Source: Leifsonia shinshuensis
GTDB taxonomy: Bacteria > Actinomycetota > Actinomycetes > Actinomycetales > Microbacteriaceae
Length of the DNA: 64,000 nt
Assembly (NCBI RefSeq): GCF_013410375.1
Contig: NZ_JACCFL010000001.1
Location: 2,170,001-2,234,000 of the forward strand
Direction: 5' to 3'
The notes under the pieces are model-generated. The model saw only the letters and a list, made by a program, of their open reading frames with translations. It was not told the DNA's origin and did no database searches. Position numbers and translations under genes: made by a program. Shown here one piece after another: positions 1 to 6,528 of the stretch (position 1 is the stretch's first letter; every line of letters begins with the position of its first letter).

Positions 1-349
1 CGCCCTGGATGCCGCGGATCGTCTCCAGATCAGCCTCGGAGAGGGTGCCGCCGCTGGCGCCGAGCGGGCTCGGCGCGCCCACGCTCCCGGCGCTCGTGCC
101 GCCGGCGGACGGGTCGTACTTCTGCGGGCCCGAGCCCGTGGCGGTCGCGGCGCGCTGCACGAGCAGCACATCCTGCGACCCGAGACTGGAGACCTGTTTG
201 GTGACATAGTCCGAGACACCCGCGCCGAGCGCGGTGGTCAGCGTGAGCGTGAACGCGCCGACGAAGAGCGACAGCACGGTCAGGATGGTGCGGGTCTTGC
301 TGCGGAAGGCGTTGCGCGTCCCGGCGCGCAGCAGGTCGGTGGTCTTCAC
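1..349 (-). CDS. MacB/FtsX-type ABC transporter permease, N-terminal part (cut by window edge)
   Basis: The reading frame begins with a GTG at 347-349 and runs off the left edge, so only about 116 N-terminal residues are visible. It starts VKTTDLLRAGTRNAFRSKT, then a hydrophobic first membrane segment (about residues 20-42), then a Gly/Ser/Ala-rich extracytoplasmic stretch. This is the usual beginning of a FtsX/MacB permease, where a large periplasm-side domain follows the first helix. The GTGA start overlaps the stop of the upstream ATPase gene by 4 bp, so the two are translationally coupled and form one exporter. The substrate cannot be read from the sequence. Confidence 0.8.
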   Translation of the reverse strand, partial: MKTTDLLRAGTRNAFRSKTRTILTVLSLFVGAFTLTLTTALGAGVSDYVTKQVSSLGSQDVLLVQRAATATGSGPQKYDPSAGGTSAGSVGAPSPLGASGGTLSEADLETIRGIQG

Positions 350-1032
350 GCGGCCACCTCCTCGACCAGGAGCCCGTCGGCGATCGTGATCCGCCGGTCG
401 CAGCGCGCAGCCAGGTCGCCGTCGTGGGTGACGACCACCAGCGTGATGCCCTTCTCCTTGTTGAGCCAGAACAACAGATCCTCCACGTGCTTTCCGGTCA
501 CGCTGTCCAGGTTCCCGGTCGGTTCGTCGGCGAAGATCACCTCCGGGTCTCCGACCAGCGCCCGGGCGATGACCACCCGCTGCTTCTGGCCGCCGGAGAG
601 CGCCGTCGCGGGATTCTTCGCCTTGTCGGCCAGGCCGAGCTGTTCCAGCGCGGCCATGCCGCGCGTGCGCCGCTCGGCGCGCGGAACGCCGCGGATCGTC
701 AGCGGGAGGACCACATTCTCCAGCACCGACGCGGATGGGGTGAGGAAGAACTGCTGGAACACGAAGCCGAAGCGCTCGTTCCGGAGCAGGTCGACGGTGC
801 GCTTCGAGAGCGCTCCGGCCGAACGGCCGTCCACGGCCAGTTCTCCCGCGTCGGGCTTGTCGAGCAGGGCGAGTAGATGCATCAGGGTCGACTTGCCCGA
901 ACCGCTCTTGCCGACGATCGCCAGAGACTCTCCGCGGCGCACCTCCATCGTCACCCCCTTGAGGGCATCGAACCGGCTCTCGCCACGGCCGTAGGACTTC
1001 GCGAGGTCGTGCACGCTCAGGATGGATTCCAT
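346..1032 (-). CDS. ABC transporter ATP-binding protein, MacB/LolD family
   Basis: This 228-residue ATPase has a Walker A motif GKSGSGKST (residues 41-49), a Q-loop (FVFQQFF), the signature LSGGQKQR, and Walker B followed by the catalytic Glu (VIFADEPTG). Length and motifs fit the MacB/LolD/FtsE group, which pair with FtsX-like permeases in mechanotransmission rather than classical import. The permease follows directly with a 4-bp overlap. The ATG lies behind AGAAGGG. Two tandem palindromic operator-like sites sit just upstream (1048-1081), so the exporter is probably controlled by a dimeric repressor not encoded in the window. Such pumps often export drugs or peptides; the actual substrate is unknown. 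Confidence 0.93.
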   Translation of the reverse strand: MESILSVHDLAKSYGRGESRFDALKGVTMEVRRGESLAIVGKSGSGKSTLMHLLALLDKPDAGELAVDGRSAGALSKRTVDLLRNERFGFVFQQFFLTPSASVLENVVLPLTIRGVPRAERRTRGMAALEQLGLADKAKNPATALSGGQKQRVVIARALVGDPEVIFADEPTGNLDSVTGKHVEDLLFWLNKEKGITLVVVTHDGDLAARCDRRITIADGLLVEEVAA

Positions 1033-1047
1033 CAGCTTCCCTTCTAT

Positions 1048-1081
1048 TGCAGTGACTGCACCATATCATGCAGTTACTGTA
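1048..1081. promoter_or_regulatory. Two tandem palindromic operator-like sites upstream of the ABC exporter
   Basis: Site 1 at 1048-1060 is the perfect 13-bp palindrome TGCAGTGACTGCA. Site 2 at 1069-1081 is TGCAGTTACTGTA, one arm base different. Their centres (1054 and 1075) are 21 bp apart, two helical turns, so two dimers would sit on the same face of the DNA. They lie 16 to 49 bp upstream of the ATPase start, where a promoter is expected. TetR, PadR or MarR-type regulators bind such sites; which one acts here is not known. Confidence 0.6.
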
Positions 1082-1193
1082 AACGCGTGCGCGATGAGAC
1101 CGCTGGAGGACGCGGGAGGAGGGTGCCGTAGCGCCGTCGAATACCGTGTTGGCACGGATTCTGCGGTGTCGGGCGGTGGATAACGTTCGAGTC

Positions 1194-2132
1194 ATGACGG
1201 ACCTGACCGGCGCCCTGCCTCCCGACGCCAACCGCTTCGCCTGGGTGCGCAAGCTCCTGCCGCGGATCGTGATCGGCTCGCTCATCGCCGCCGCGCTCGT
1301 CGGCGTCTACGCGGTGATCATCGGCCGGTGGGACGAGACCTGCTGGCGGCTGATCGGCACGATCGCGCTGCTGGTGTTCTTCTCGCTGGTGTCCTGGTAC
1401 GACGCGGACGTCTCCGCCCGCCGGGCGCCCTGGTTCGGGGCGGTGTCGGTGACGCTGTCGGCGTTCCTGCTGCTGGACGGCCTGGTGAAGCTCTGGACGC
1501 CGGCGCTGGACGGCGCGTCCGCCACCGAGGACTCGAGCGGCACCTCGTCGTGGGGCTTCTTCGGCTGGATCGCCCTCGTGGCGGTCGTGCGCCTCGGCCT
1601 CCTGCACATCCACCTGGTGCTGAACACCCAGCGCCGCTTCACCGGGCCGATCATGTCGAAGGTCACCGTGTGCACGCTCGTGCTGGTCGGGGCGCTGACC
1701 GTCGGGCTGGCGGCGCCGCTGGTGTTCGACCACGTGGAGTTCTCGGACACGTACTGGCGGCTCGTGGCCACGATCGCGATCCTCGACGCGCTGGGGACCA
1801 TCCTGATCCCGCTGACGTACACGCTGTTCGGGCCGAAGGCGGTGCGGGGTGGAGGCCGGGCGGCTGGTGGTTCGGGCGGGGCGGGTGCGGCGTACGTGCC
1901 GGCGGGCGCGGCCTACGCGCCGCCCGCTACGGCGTACGCCCCGCCGACGGCATTCGCGCCGGCCGCTGCCGCGCCGGCCGGTGCTTCCGCCGCGCCGGCG
2001 CCGTCGCCCTACCCGAACGTGCTGACGCCGGCCGGCGGCTACCGGCTGGAGTGGCCGCGCTACGTCAACGGCACCCCGCTGCCGGCACGTCCCGACGGCT
2101 CGCCGGACTTCACCGGTGTCATCGGCTACTGA
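1194..2132 (+). CDS. Polytopic membrane protein with Ala/Pro-rich C-terminal tail
   Basis: I do not recognise a named family. The 312-residue protein begins MTDLTGALPPDANRFAW, followed by about six hydrophobic segments between residues 25 and 210. These come in two similar halves: each contains a (T/D)(C/Y)WRL(I/V)(A/G)TIA motif after a short polar loop (WDETCWRLIGTIA and SDTYWRLVATIA), which suggests an internal duplication. The last 90 residues are a Gly/Ala/Pro/Tyr-rich flexible tail ending in a conserved-looking YRLEWPRYVNGTPLP segment. An upstream in-frame start exists at 1146, but the ATG at 1194 gives the natural N-terminus. The next membrane gene overlaps the end by 17 bp. Confidence 0.7.
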   Translation: MTDLTGALPPDANRFAWVRKLLPRIVIGSLIAAALVGVYAVIIGRWDETCWRLIGTIALLVFFSLVSWYDADVSARRAPWFGAVSVTLSAFLLLDGLVKLWTPALDGASATEDSSGTSSWGFFGWIALVAVVRLGLLHIHLVLNTQRRFTGPIMSKVTVCTLVLVGALTVGLAAPLVFDHVEFSDTYWRLVATIAILDALGTILIPLTYTLFGPKAVRGGGRAAGGSGGAGAAYVPAGAAYAPPATAYAPPTAFAPAAAAPAGASAAPAPSPYPNVLTPAGGYRLEWPRYVNGTPLPARPDGSPDFTGVIGY

Positions 2133-2481
2133 GCCGTCGGCGCCGGCGAATTCGCGCGGCCGGCGGCATCCCGGGCTGCACCTGCTCTGGGTGGTCCCGG
2201 CGGTGGTCCTGTTCTGCTTCGTGCCGTGGGTCGTCGCGGCGTTGTCGTGGTGCGGCATCAGCGGCTGCACGGGAGGCGGCTTCGGCCGGACGCTCGACGG
2301 CCAGTGGATGGCGATCCTCGCGTGCTGCATCGCCGCCGCCGCGCTGGCGATCCCGCTGCTGTTCATCCCGTGGGTGCGCCGCCGGTCAGTGCGGAGCCCG
2401 GTCGCGGTCGTGAGCGGGCTGGCGTGGGGCTACCTGATCGCCGTGCTGTCGCACGGCGAGGGGCCGTGGTTCACGCCGTAG
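2116..2481 (+). CDS. Small membrane protein, function unknown
   Basis: This 121-residue protein starts with GTG inside the end of the preceding membrane gene (17-bp overlap, different frame), so the pair is probably co-translated. It has a polar, Arg-rich N-terminus and three hydrophobic segments (about residues 22-44, 65-83 and 92-110). Cysteines occur in the first extracytoplasmic loop (CGISGC). No family is recognised. A bidirectional hairpin terminator lies 25 bp after the stop. Confidence 0.6.
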   Translation: MSSATEPSAPANSRGRRHPGLHLLWVVPAVVLFCFVPWVVAALSWCGISGCTGGGFGRTLDGQWMAILACCIAAAALAIPLLFIPWVRRRSVRSPVAVVSGLAWGYLIAVLSHGEGPWFTP

Positions 2482-2506
2482 CGGGGGAGGAGCCGGTTAA
2501 CCGGAG

Positions 2507-2528
2507 AACCCCGGCCGTGGCCGGGGTT
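2507..2528. terminator. Bidirectional hairpin terminator
   Basis: AACCCCGGCC and GGCCGGGGTT form a perfect 10-bp stem with a 2-nt centre, with a short T-run on the plus side. It separates the plus-strand membrane genes from the convergent tRNA-Val(CAC). Confidence 0.75.
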
Positions 2529-2538
2529 TCGTCTGCGG

Positions 2539-2611
2539 TGGGCGATACCAGACTCGAACTGATGACCTCTTCCGTGTGAAGGAAGCGCGCTACCAACTGC
2601 GCCAATCGCCC
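2539..2611 (-). tRNA. tRNA-Val (anticodon CAC)
   Basis: On the minus strand the acceptor arm GGGCGAT pairs with ATCGCCC, the anticodon stem CTTCC/GGAAG encloses TTCACAC with anticodon CAC, and the T-loop is TTCGAGT. Length is 73 nt. CCA is not encoded (A is followed by CCG). It is convergent with the membrane genes and divergent from the other tRNAs. Confidence 0.95.
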
Positions 2612-2736
2612 GTGCGTACGCGGCCGGGGTGTCCGGCTGCGAGTCTCGATACTAGCCGACGCCGGCCCCGGATTGCACATCGGCCGCGCACGCCGGGCGT
2701 TGCGGCGCGCGACACACCCGGACGGCGCGTCCGGTT

Positions 2737-2765
2737 TTGTCATCGGCGTGGGGATCGGCTAAAGT
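2737..2765 (+). promoter_or_regulatory. Sigma-70-type promoter for the tRNA Gly-Cys-Val cluster
   Basis: TTGTCA at 2737-2742 and TAAAGT at 2760-2765 are separated by exactly 17 bp. The tRNA-Gly gene begins 35 bp after the -10 box. Confidence 0.65.
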
Positions 2766-2799
2766 CATTCAAGTGCCGCGGGAGACCGGGGCGCGAAAT

Positions 2800-2872
2800 G
2801 CGGATGTAGCGCAGTTGGTAGCGCATCACCTTGCCAAGGTGAGGGTCGCGAGTTCGAGTCTCGTCATCCGCT
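2800..2872 (+). tRNA. tRNA-Gly (anticodon GCC)
   Basis: Acceptor GCGGATG pairs with CATCCGC, the anticodon loop carries GCC between TCACC and GGTGA, and the T-arm is TTCGAGT. Discriminator T at 2872; CCA is not encoded. Length 73 nt. Confidence 0.95.
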
Positions 2873-2941
2873 CGAGTCGGCCTGGTTTCCTCGGATTCCA
2901 GGCCTCTCGAATACGGTACGGTTCTTCCGTGTTGTGGCTTC

Positions 2942-3012
2942 GGTGGATTGGCCGAGAGGCGAGGCAGCGGCCTGCAAAGCCGTATACACGGGTTCGAATC
3001 CCGTATCCACCT
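2942..3012 (+). tRNA. tRNA-Cys (anticodon GCA)
   Basis: Acceptor GGTGGAT pairs with ATCCACC, the anticodon is GCA within CTGCAAA, and the discriminator is U, as required for cysteinyl-tRNA synthetase. Length 71 nt. CCA is not encoded. Confidence 0.95.
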
Positions 3013-3035
3013 CGATCCTGAGCAGCTCAGGCTCT

Positions 3036-3110
3036 GGGCGATTGGCGCAGCGGTAGCGCGCTTCCCTGACACGGAAGAGGTCACTGGTTCGATCCCAGTA
3101 TCGCCCACCA
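3036..3110 (+). tRNA. tRNA-Val (anticodon GAC); integration target of the adjacent element
   Basis: Acceptor GGGCGAT pairs with ATCGCCC, and the anticodon loop CTGACAC carries GAC. The gene is intact and here encodes CCA (3108-3110). Its last 29 bp are repeated at 11506-11534, so the 3' part of this copy was supplied by the integrated element. At the displaced original 3' end (right side) the acceptor is followed by CACAG, so the uninterrupted host gene apparently lacked an encoded CCA. Confidence 0.95.
3080..3108 (+). repeat. attL core: 29-bp direct repeat within the tRNA-Val 3' end
   Basis: These 29 bases, covering the T-arm and 3' acceptor strand of tRNA-Val(GAC), are identical to 11506-11534. 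Identity starts at the G before TCACTGG and ends at CCCAC. It is the left attachment site of the element. Confidence 0.9.
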
Positions 3111-3112
3111 CG

Positions 3113-3136
3113 AAACCCCCGGAATTCCGGGGGTTT
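3113..3136. terminator. Terminator of tRNA-Val, carried by the element
   Basis: AAACCCCCGGAA followed by its complement forms a perfect 24-bp palindrome, then TTCTC. Its counterpart at 11541-11566, downstream of the right repeat, has the same stem with a different centre, so the element brought its own copy of the host terminator. Confidence 0.8.
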
Positions 3137-3154
3137 TCTCGTTGTCGGATGGTT

Positions 3155-3176
3155 TGGGCAATATCTGGGCAATATC
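3155..3176 (+). repeat. Integrase arm-type sites, left end (two tandem 11-bp repeats)
   Basis: TGGGCAATATC occurs twice back to back (3155-3165 and 3166-3176), 47 bp inside attL. Related copies TGGGCAATAC and CGGGCAATATC lie in the same orientation at 11361-11381 next to the integrase. Paired short repeats inside both ends are typical arm sites for the N-terminal domain of lambda-type integrases. Confidence 0.7.
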
Positions 3177-3178
3177 CC

Positions 3179-3209
3179 TTGAGACTCTGTTTCGCCCCAG
3201 CGCTAGAGT
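3179..3209 (+). promoter_or_regulatory. Promoter for the 3216 gene (leaderless)
   Basis: TTGAGA (3179-3184) and TAGAGT (3204-3209) are 19 bp apart. The ATG follows the -10 box after exactly 6 nt with no Shine-Dalgarno, so the transcript probably starts at or next to the start codon. Confidence 0.5.
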
Positions 3210-3215
3210 CAACGC

Positions 3216-3605
3216 ATGACCGACGGCACATTCACCGCGCGACTCCACTTCCCGGACCGAGTCAGGGAAGAGCAGCTTGATCTGGTCGATGGTAAGTACC
3301 CAGAGACGTTCGATGCGAGCTACTTAGTGGAGGACGGCTCGCAGGTCATCCTCATGAGCTGGCGCTTGCGCGTTCCGGTGAATCGCGACTCGACGACACA
3401 GGACTATTACCTTGCGTCCGAGCAAGACCCGCCGCTCGGCTCGTCCGGCTACGGTTTCTTCTCCTACGTGGCATCGCACCCGAGTTGGGATCGAGATCTC
3501 CGATTCCTTGGCACGCGTGAACAGTTCGAACTCTGGTTCCCGACCGTGTCGCAAGGCGTGGCGCTCGATGATCCGGCGCTCACAATCGATGAAACCCCCC
3601 GATGA
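3216..3605 (+). CDS. Hypothetical protein at the left end of the element
   Basis: This 129-residue acidic protein has no signal peptide or membrane segment, and I recognise no family. It contains two Trp-rich stretches (MSWRLRVPV near residue 48, and SHPSWDRDLRFLGTREQFELWFP at about 87-109). The ATG sits 6 nt after a -10 box (leaderless). Its stop overlaps the next start as ATGA, so it is co-translated with a small helix-turn-helix protein. Position beside attL suggests a cargo or lysogeny-expressed gene transcribed opposite to the structural block. Confidence 0.65.
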   Translation: MTDGTFTARLHFPDRVREEQLDLVDGKYPETFDASYLVEDGSQVILMSWRLRVPVNRDSTTQDYYLASEQDPPLGSSGYGFFSYVASHPSWDRDLRFLGTREQFELWFPTVSQGVALDDPALTIDETPR

Positions 3606-3820
3606 GCGATCTCAGACCGCGCCCGCGGCCGCTTGCCTACTCGATCCCCGACGCCGCTGCAGCCTGTGGTTACTCGGAGGCCTCTATCCAGCGCGCGATC
3701 GCGAAGGGCGACCTGGCGCCGCGGTACGCGAACAGCAAGGGTGTGATCCTCGCCGACGAGCTGGATGAGTGGCTGCACTCCCTGCCTACCGAACCACCGG
3801 AGAAGGGGCGTCCTCGCTAG
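3602..3820 (+). CDS. Small helix-turn-helix protein, excisionase/MerR-like
   Basis: A 72-residue protein whose centre (YSIPDAAAACGYSEASIQRAI, residues 13-33) reads as the HTH_17/AlpA type helix-turn-helix: a first helix with DAAA, a turn, then a recognition helix, followed by KGDLAPRYANSKGVI (wing) and a C-terminal helix DELDEWL. Proteins of this form act as excisionases or small transcription factors on integrative elements. It overlaps the upstream gene by 4 bp. It lies next to attL and its arm repeats, which suits a directionality or regulatory role; a second HTH protein of similar type lies at 9345-9524. Confidence 0.7.
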   Translation: MSDLRPRPRPLAYSIPDAAAACGYSEASIQRAIAKGDLAPRYANSKGVILADELDEWLHSLPTEPPEKGRPR

Positions 3821-3822
3821 CG

Positions 3823-4018
3823 TCAGTGCGGGGTAGGCCCGGTGTACACCTCGCCGTCGCGACCCGTTAGGTGGTCGTTCTGACAGAGGTAGAACGCGAC
3901 CCACTCGTCTCGCTCGCGGATGCCCGTCCGGCTGTCGTGCGACTTCAATTCCATCCGCTGCGGCCGCGCCGGCAGCCCGCACGCTAGCGCACCACCATTC
4001 CCGGGAGGTCCCGAACAT
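3823..4018 (-). pseudogene. Small Cys-containing phage-type protein, apparently frameshifted
   Basis: From an ATG at 4018 with GGAG spaced 5 nt upstream, the frame reads MFGTSREWWCASVR and then degenerates into low-complexity Ala/Arg. A second frame opens near 3975 with CGLPARPQRMELKSHDSRTG and continues naturally through EWVAFYLCQNDHLTGRDG to a stop at 3823. Joining the two frames gives a plausible 65-residue protein with Cys pairs (CASVRAC and YLCQNDH), as in small zinc-ribbon phage proteins. As written, only the ATG at 3954 would give the intact 43-residue C-terminal part. Either the gene is broken by a one-base shift or only that short protein is made. The frame join is my inference. Confidence 0.4.
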
Positions 4019-4160
4019 GGTCACTCCGTGTGGAAAAAAAATGCGGGGGAGAGATCGCGTGGACTGGCGGGTCATCTGTCCTCAAGGGCCCTGAAGAATC
4101 GACAGGGCCACCCCGAGAGGTCGATGGATGCCCGCCCGGTGTTCGTCTAGCTGTGTGTGA

Positions 4161-6206
4161 TCAGAAGGCGTAGATGCCGGGCTGGGCGACGTCTACGAGC
4201 GCTCCTGTGGCGTGTGCCGCTGGCGTGGTGCCGTTGGCGCCGCGGGTGATGGTGGCTGTCTGTGTGCTGCCGCTGAGCGCTGTGCAGGCGGTGACGGTGA
4301 CCTGCTCGGAATCGACCTGGAGTGTGTAGGGCACCTGTACCGTCTCGAGGAACGTGAGCGGGCTCGCCGTGGCCACGACCATGCTGGTCGCGCCGGCGGT
4401 GAGCGCGCTGGACAGGGTGAGGTCCGTGCCGGCTGAGAAGACGTCCGTGTCGAAGACCGCTGTGCTGGGCAGCACGGGTGCGAGGTACAGGGTGAAGACG
4501 TCGCCGCTCAGAGTGTTGTGGACTTCGGTCGCACCGAGGAACCAGCCGTCCCATTGAGTGAATCCGAGCGCGGCCGTGGGCAGGTTCGTCAGGCGCACCC
4601 GGTCGCCGAGGTTCAGGCCCAGTAGCTGCGCGAGCGTGACCGCGGAGGTGGTCGTGTTGATATCGACCTTGGAGACCTTCAGCGCGACGTTCTCGCCGCG
4701 CTGCAGGCGGTCTTGGGCGTATCCGAGCAGATCGGTCGGGTTGGCGAGGGTGACTGTTTCTGACGTCGCTGCGGCGCCCACGCGGGCGACTGCGGCGCGG
4801 TCGGTGGCGGCGGCGCTGTTGCTGGGTCCAGAGGCGGTGATAGTGGCGTAGAGGTTCGTGACGTCGCGGTCGATCTGGGGCAAGCCTTCGATGTCGGCTG
4901 CTGCGTCGAGGGTCAGCGTGACCGCGGTCGGACGGGTGCGTGCCCGCATGTTGACGGTCGTTGACGGGGACAGCAGGGTCCCGGTCGTGGCGGCGTAGAG
5001 GTGGCCCTGCTCGGTGCGGACCGCGTCGCACATCAGCGACCAGGCTGTGACGTTGGATGCGGTGGGTGGTCCGATGGGTGCGGTAGAGATGTTCGGGTCG
5101 AGGGTGCCGATGGTCATGCCGGGCACCGCCTGCGCGAGCGCGCGAACCCGGTTCGCAGTTGTCGTCGGTGAGGCCGCGTATTCCTCATGGATCAGGACCG
5201 GGGAGTGCGAGAAGTGCGAGAACGACGGTGAATAGCTCCCGGTGCCGTCTCCCGCGAAGAGGCGCACGTACTTGGGCTGTGCGAGCGCGTTGGTGAGCGT
5301 GCCCGCGACGGTGCCCGTGCTGGTGCCGGCGGCGACACCGTCGATGTAGAGCGTCGCGGTGAATGTCGTGCCGGCGTAGGTGGTCCCGAGCGCGAAGTAG
5401 TGGGTGAGCCCGTCGAAGGCCACCGTTGTGCCTCCGCTGGTCCATCCTGGCGCGCCGAACGAGACGCTCGATCCCTGGAAGCGCCAGAACCCGGCGTAGC
5501 TGCCGGAAGGCCCGGAGTCGATCTCGACGAATGATGCAGCGTTGGGCGTGTACCAGAGACCCCAGAACCCGAGGGAGCCGGCCGGGTAGTTGATGACGGG
5601 GAACGGGCCGGTTGCCTGCATCGCCGCTGCGGCTGCGGCGGTCGCCGGGAGTGCCATCTGAGTGTCGGTCGTAGCGGGGACGCCTGGCAGCCCGAACACG
5701 CCCGGGTTGCCGGGCGGCTGCGTCGTGAGGCTCGGGCCGCCGTTGCCGGAAGTTTCGGCGGCCTGGCCGCTGCTGGCGGCGTCGTTCAGAGACCAGTACA
5801 GCCACGCATTCGTGCTGGCCATTGTGGCAGCGATATCGCCGACGAGCGTGCGGTTAGCGAAGTAGAAGATGTCGCCGCAGGTGATCGTCACGCGGCCCCA
5901 TTCCGTCTCCGACGAAGCGAAACCGATCGCGGACACCATCCCGCTCACGAGACGACCGCCGATCGACCAGCACACCGCAGTGCCCTCGGTCAGCGGCGAC
6001 GCGTAGGGGGTGCTGAGGTTGCCCGGCGTGAAGCGACCGTCGTAGTTGTCGAGGATGAACGTCACCTGGCCCGGGTTCGGGTCGCGGAACTCCGACTGAC
6101 GACCGTAGCTGTACGCGACGCCCTCAGGGCCGGTGCAGTACGCCGAGACGTCGACCAGAGCGCCGGCGGCGCCGAGACCGAGCGCGATTTGCTGTGTAGT
6201 GCTCAT
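4161..6206 (-). CDS. Phage minor tail protein with inserted LamG-like domain
   Basis: This 681-residue protein resembles actinophage minor tail/baseplate proteins. Residues 1-115 contain the characteristic VTFILDNYDGRFTPGN segment of tail-tip proteins. Residues about 180-350 are a beta-rich, Gly/Ser/Thr-rich region resembling a LamG/concanavalin sandwich (YIDGVAAG, THYFALGTTY). The C-terminus (VPYTLQVDSEQVTVT, then TITRGANGTTPAAHATG) is a repeat often found at the ends of such proteins. The start follows AAAGGAG at good spacing. In a phage this gene would sit after the tape measure; here it is preceded only by a capsid gene. LamG-like insertions usually bind surface glycans, so host adhesion is the likely role. 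Confidence 0.75.
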   Translation of the reverse strand: MSTTQQIALGLGAAGALVDVSAYCTGPEGVAYSYGRQSEFRDPNPGQVTFILDNYDGRFTPGNLSTPYASPLTEGTAVCWSIGGRLVSGMVSAIGFASSETEWGRVTITCGDIFYFANRTLVGDIAATMASTNAWLYWSLNDAASSGQAAETSGNGGPSLTTQPPGNPGVFGLPGVPATTDTQMALPATAAAAAAMQATGPFPVINYPAGSLGFWGLWYTPNAASFVEIDSGPSGSYAGFWRFQGSSVSFGAPGWTSGGTTVAFDGLTHYFALGTTYAGTTFTATLYIDGVAAGTSTGTVAGTLTNALAQPKYVRLFAGDGTGSYSPSFSHFSHSPVLIHEEYAASPTTTANRVRALAQAVPGMTIGTLDPNISTAPIGPPTASNVTAWSLMCDAVRTEQGHLYAATTGTLLSPSTTVNMRARTRPTAVTLTLDAAADIEGLPQIDRDVTNLYATITASGPSNSAAATDRAAVARVGAAATSETVTLANPTDLLGYAQDRLQRGENVALKVSKVDINTTTSAVTLAQLLGLNLGDRVRLTNLPTAALGFTQWDGWFLGATEVHNTLSGDVFTLYLAPVLPSTAVFDTDVFSAGTDLTLSSALTAGATSMVVATASPLTFLETVQVPYTLQVDSEQVTVTACTALSGSTQTATITRGANGTTPAAHATGALVDVAQPGIYAF

Positions 6207-6528
6207 GCGTGGACTCCTTTAGCGGGACAGATGTCCCGGGACTTCGAAAGCAGACTGTTCGAGTCGTTCGGCTGGCGGGTCATCTGGCTCGGTACCTTTC
6301 AGAGATTTCGACGGCCCACCGGGGGTGTGCTGTCTGGGTCTGGGGCGGTGGTTGTTGCCGCGCCCCGTCCGGAGGAGAGGACGGGACGGGGCGCGGCTGG
6401 GGTGTGCGCAGGTGGTGTCACTGCTCGAGAAAGGTTCGGGCTCTTCCACCTTCGGCCGGGTGTGCCGGTGACGTTGACGCACTGGGCTCGCCCTGGTGTC
6501 CATCTAGCGGACACCAGGGCTGCCGTGG
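6207..6528. other. Non-coding gap with two strong inverted repeats between capsid and tail genes
   Basis: Two perfect inverted repeats lie in this 322-bp gap. One at 6490-6520 has 12-bp arms (GCCCTGGTGTCC) and a 7-nt loop. The other at 6357-6397 has 14-bp arms (GCCGCGCCCCGTCC) and a 13-nt loop. In the direction of transcription the first lies right after the capsid stop and may terminate or stabilise the capsid mRNA, though no T-run follows. A 94-codon open frame here looks like random GC-rich sequence and I do not call it. Confidence 0.6.

Noticed and set aside
6219..6503. 94-codon frame between the capsid and tail genes
   Set aside because: Pro/Arg-rich, no start signal, runs through two hairpins, and no resemblance to phage proteins.
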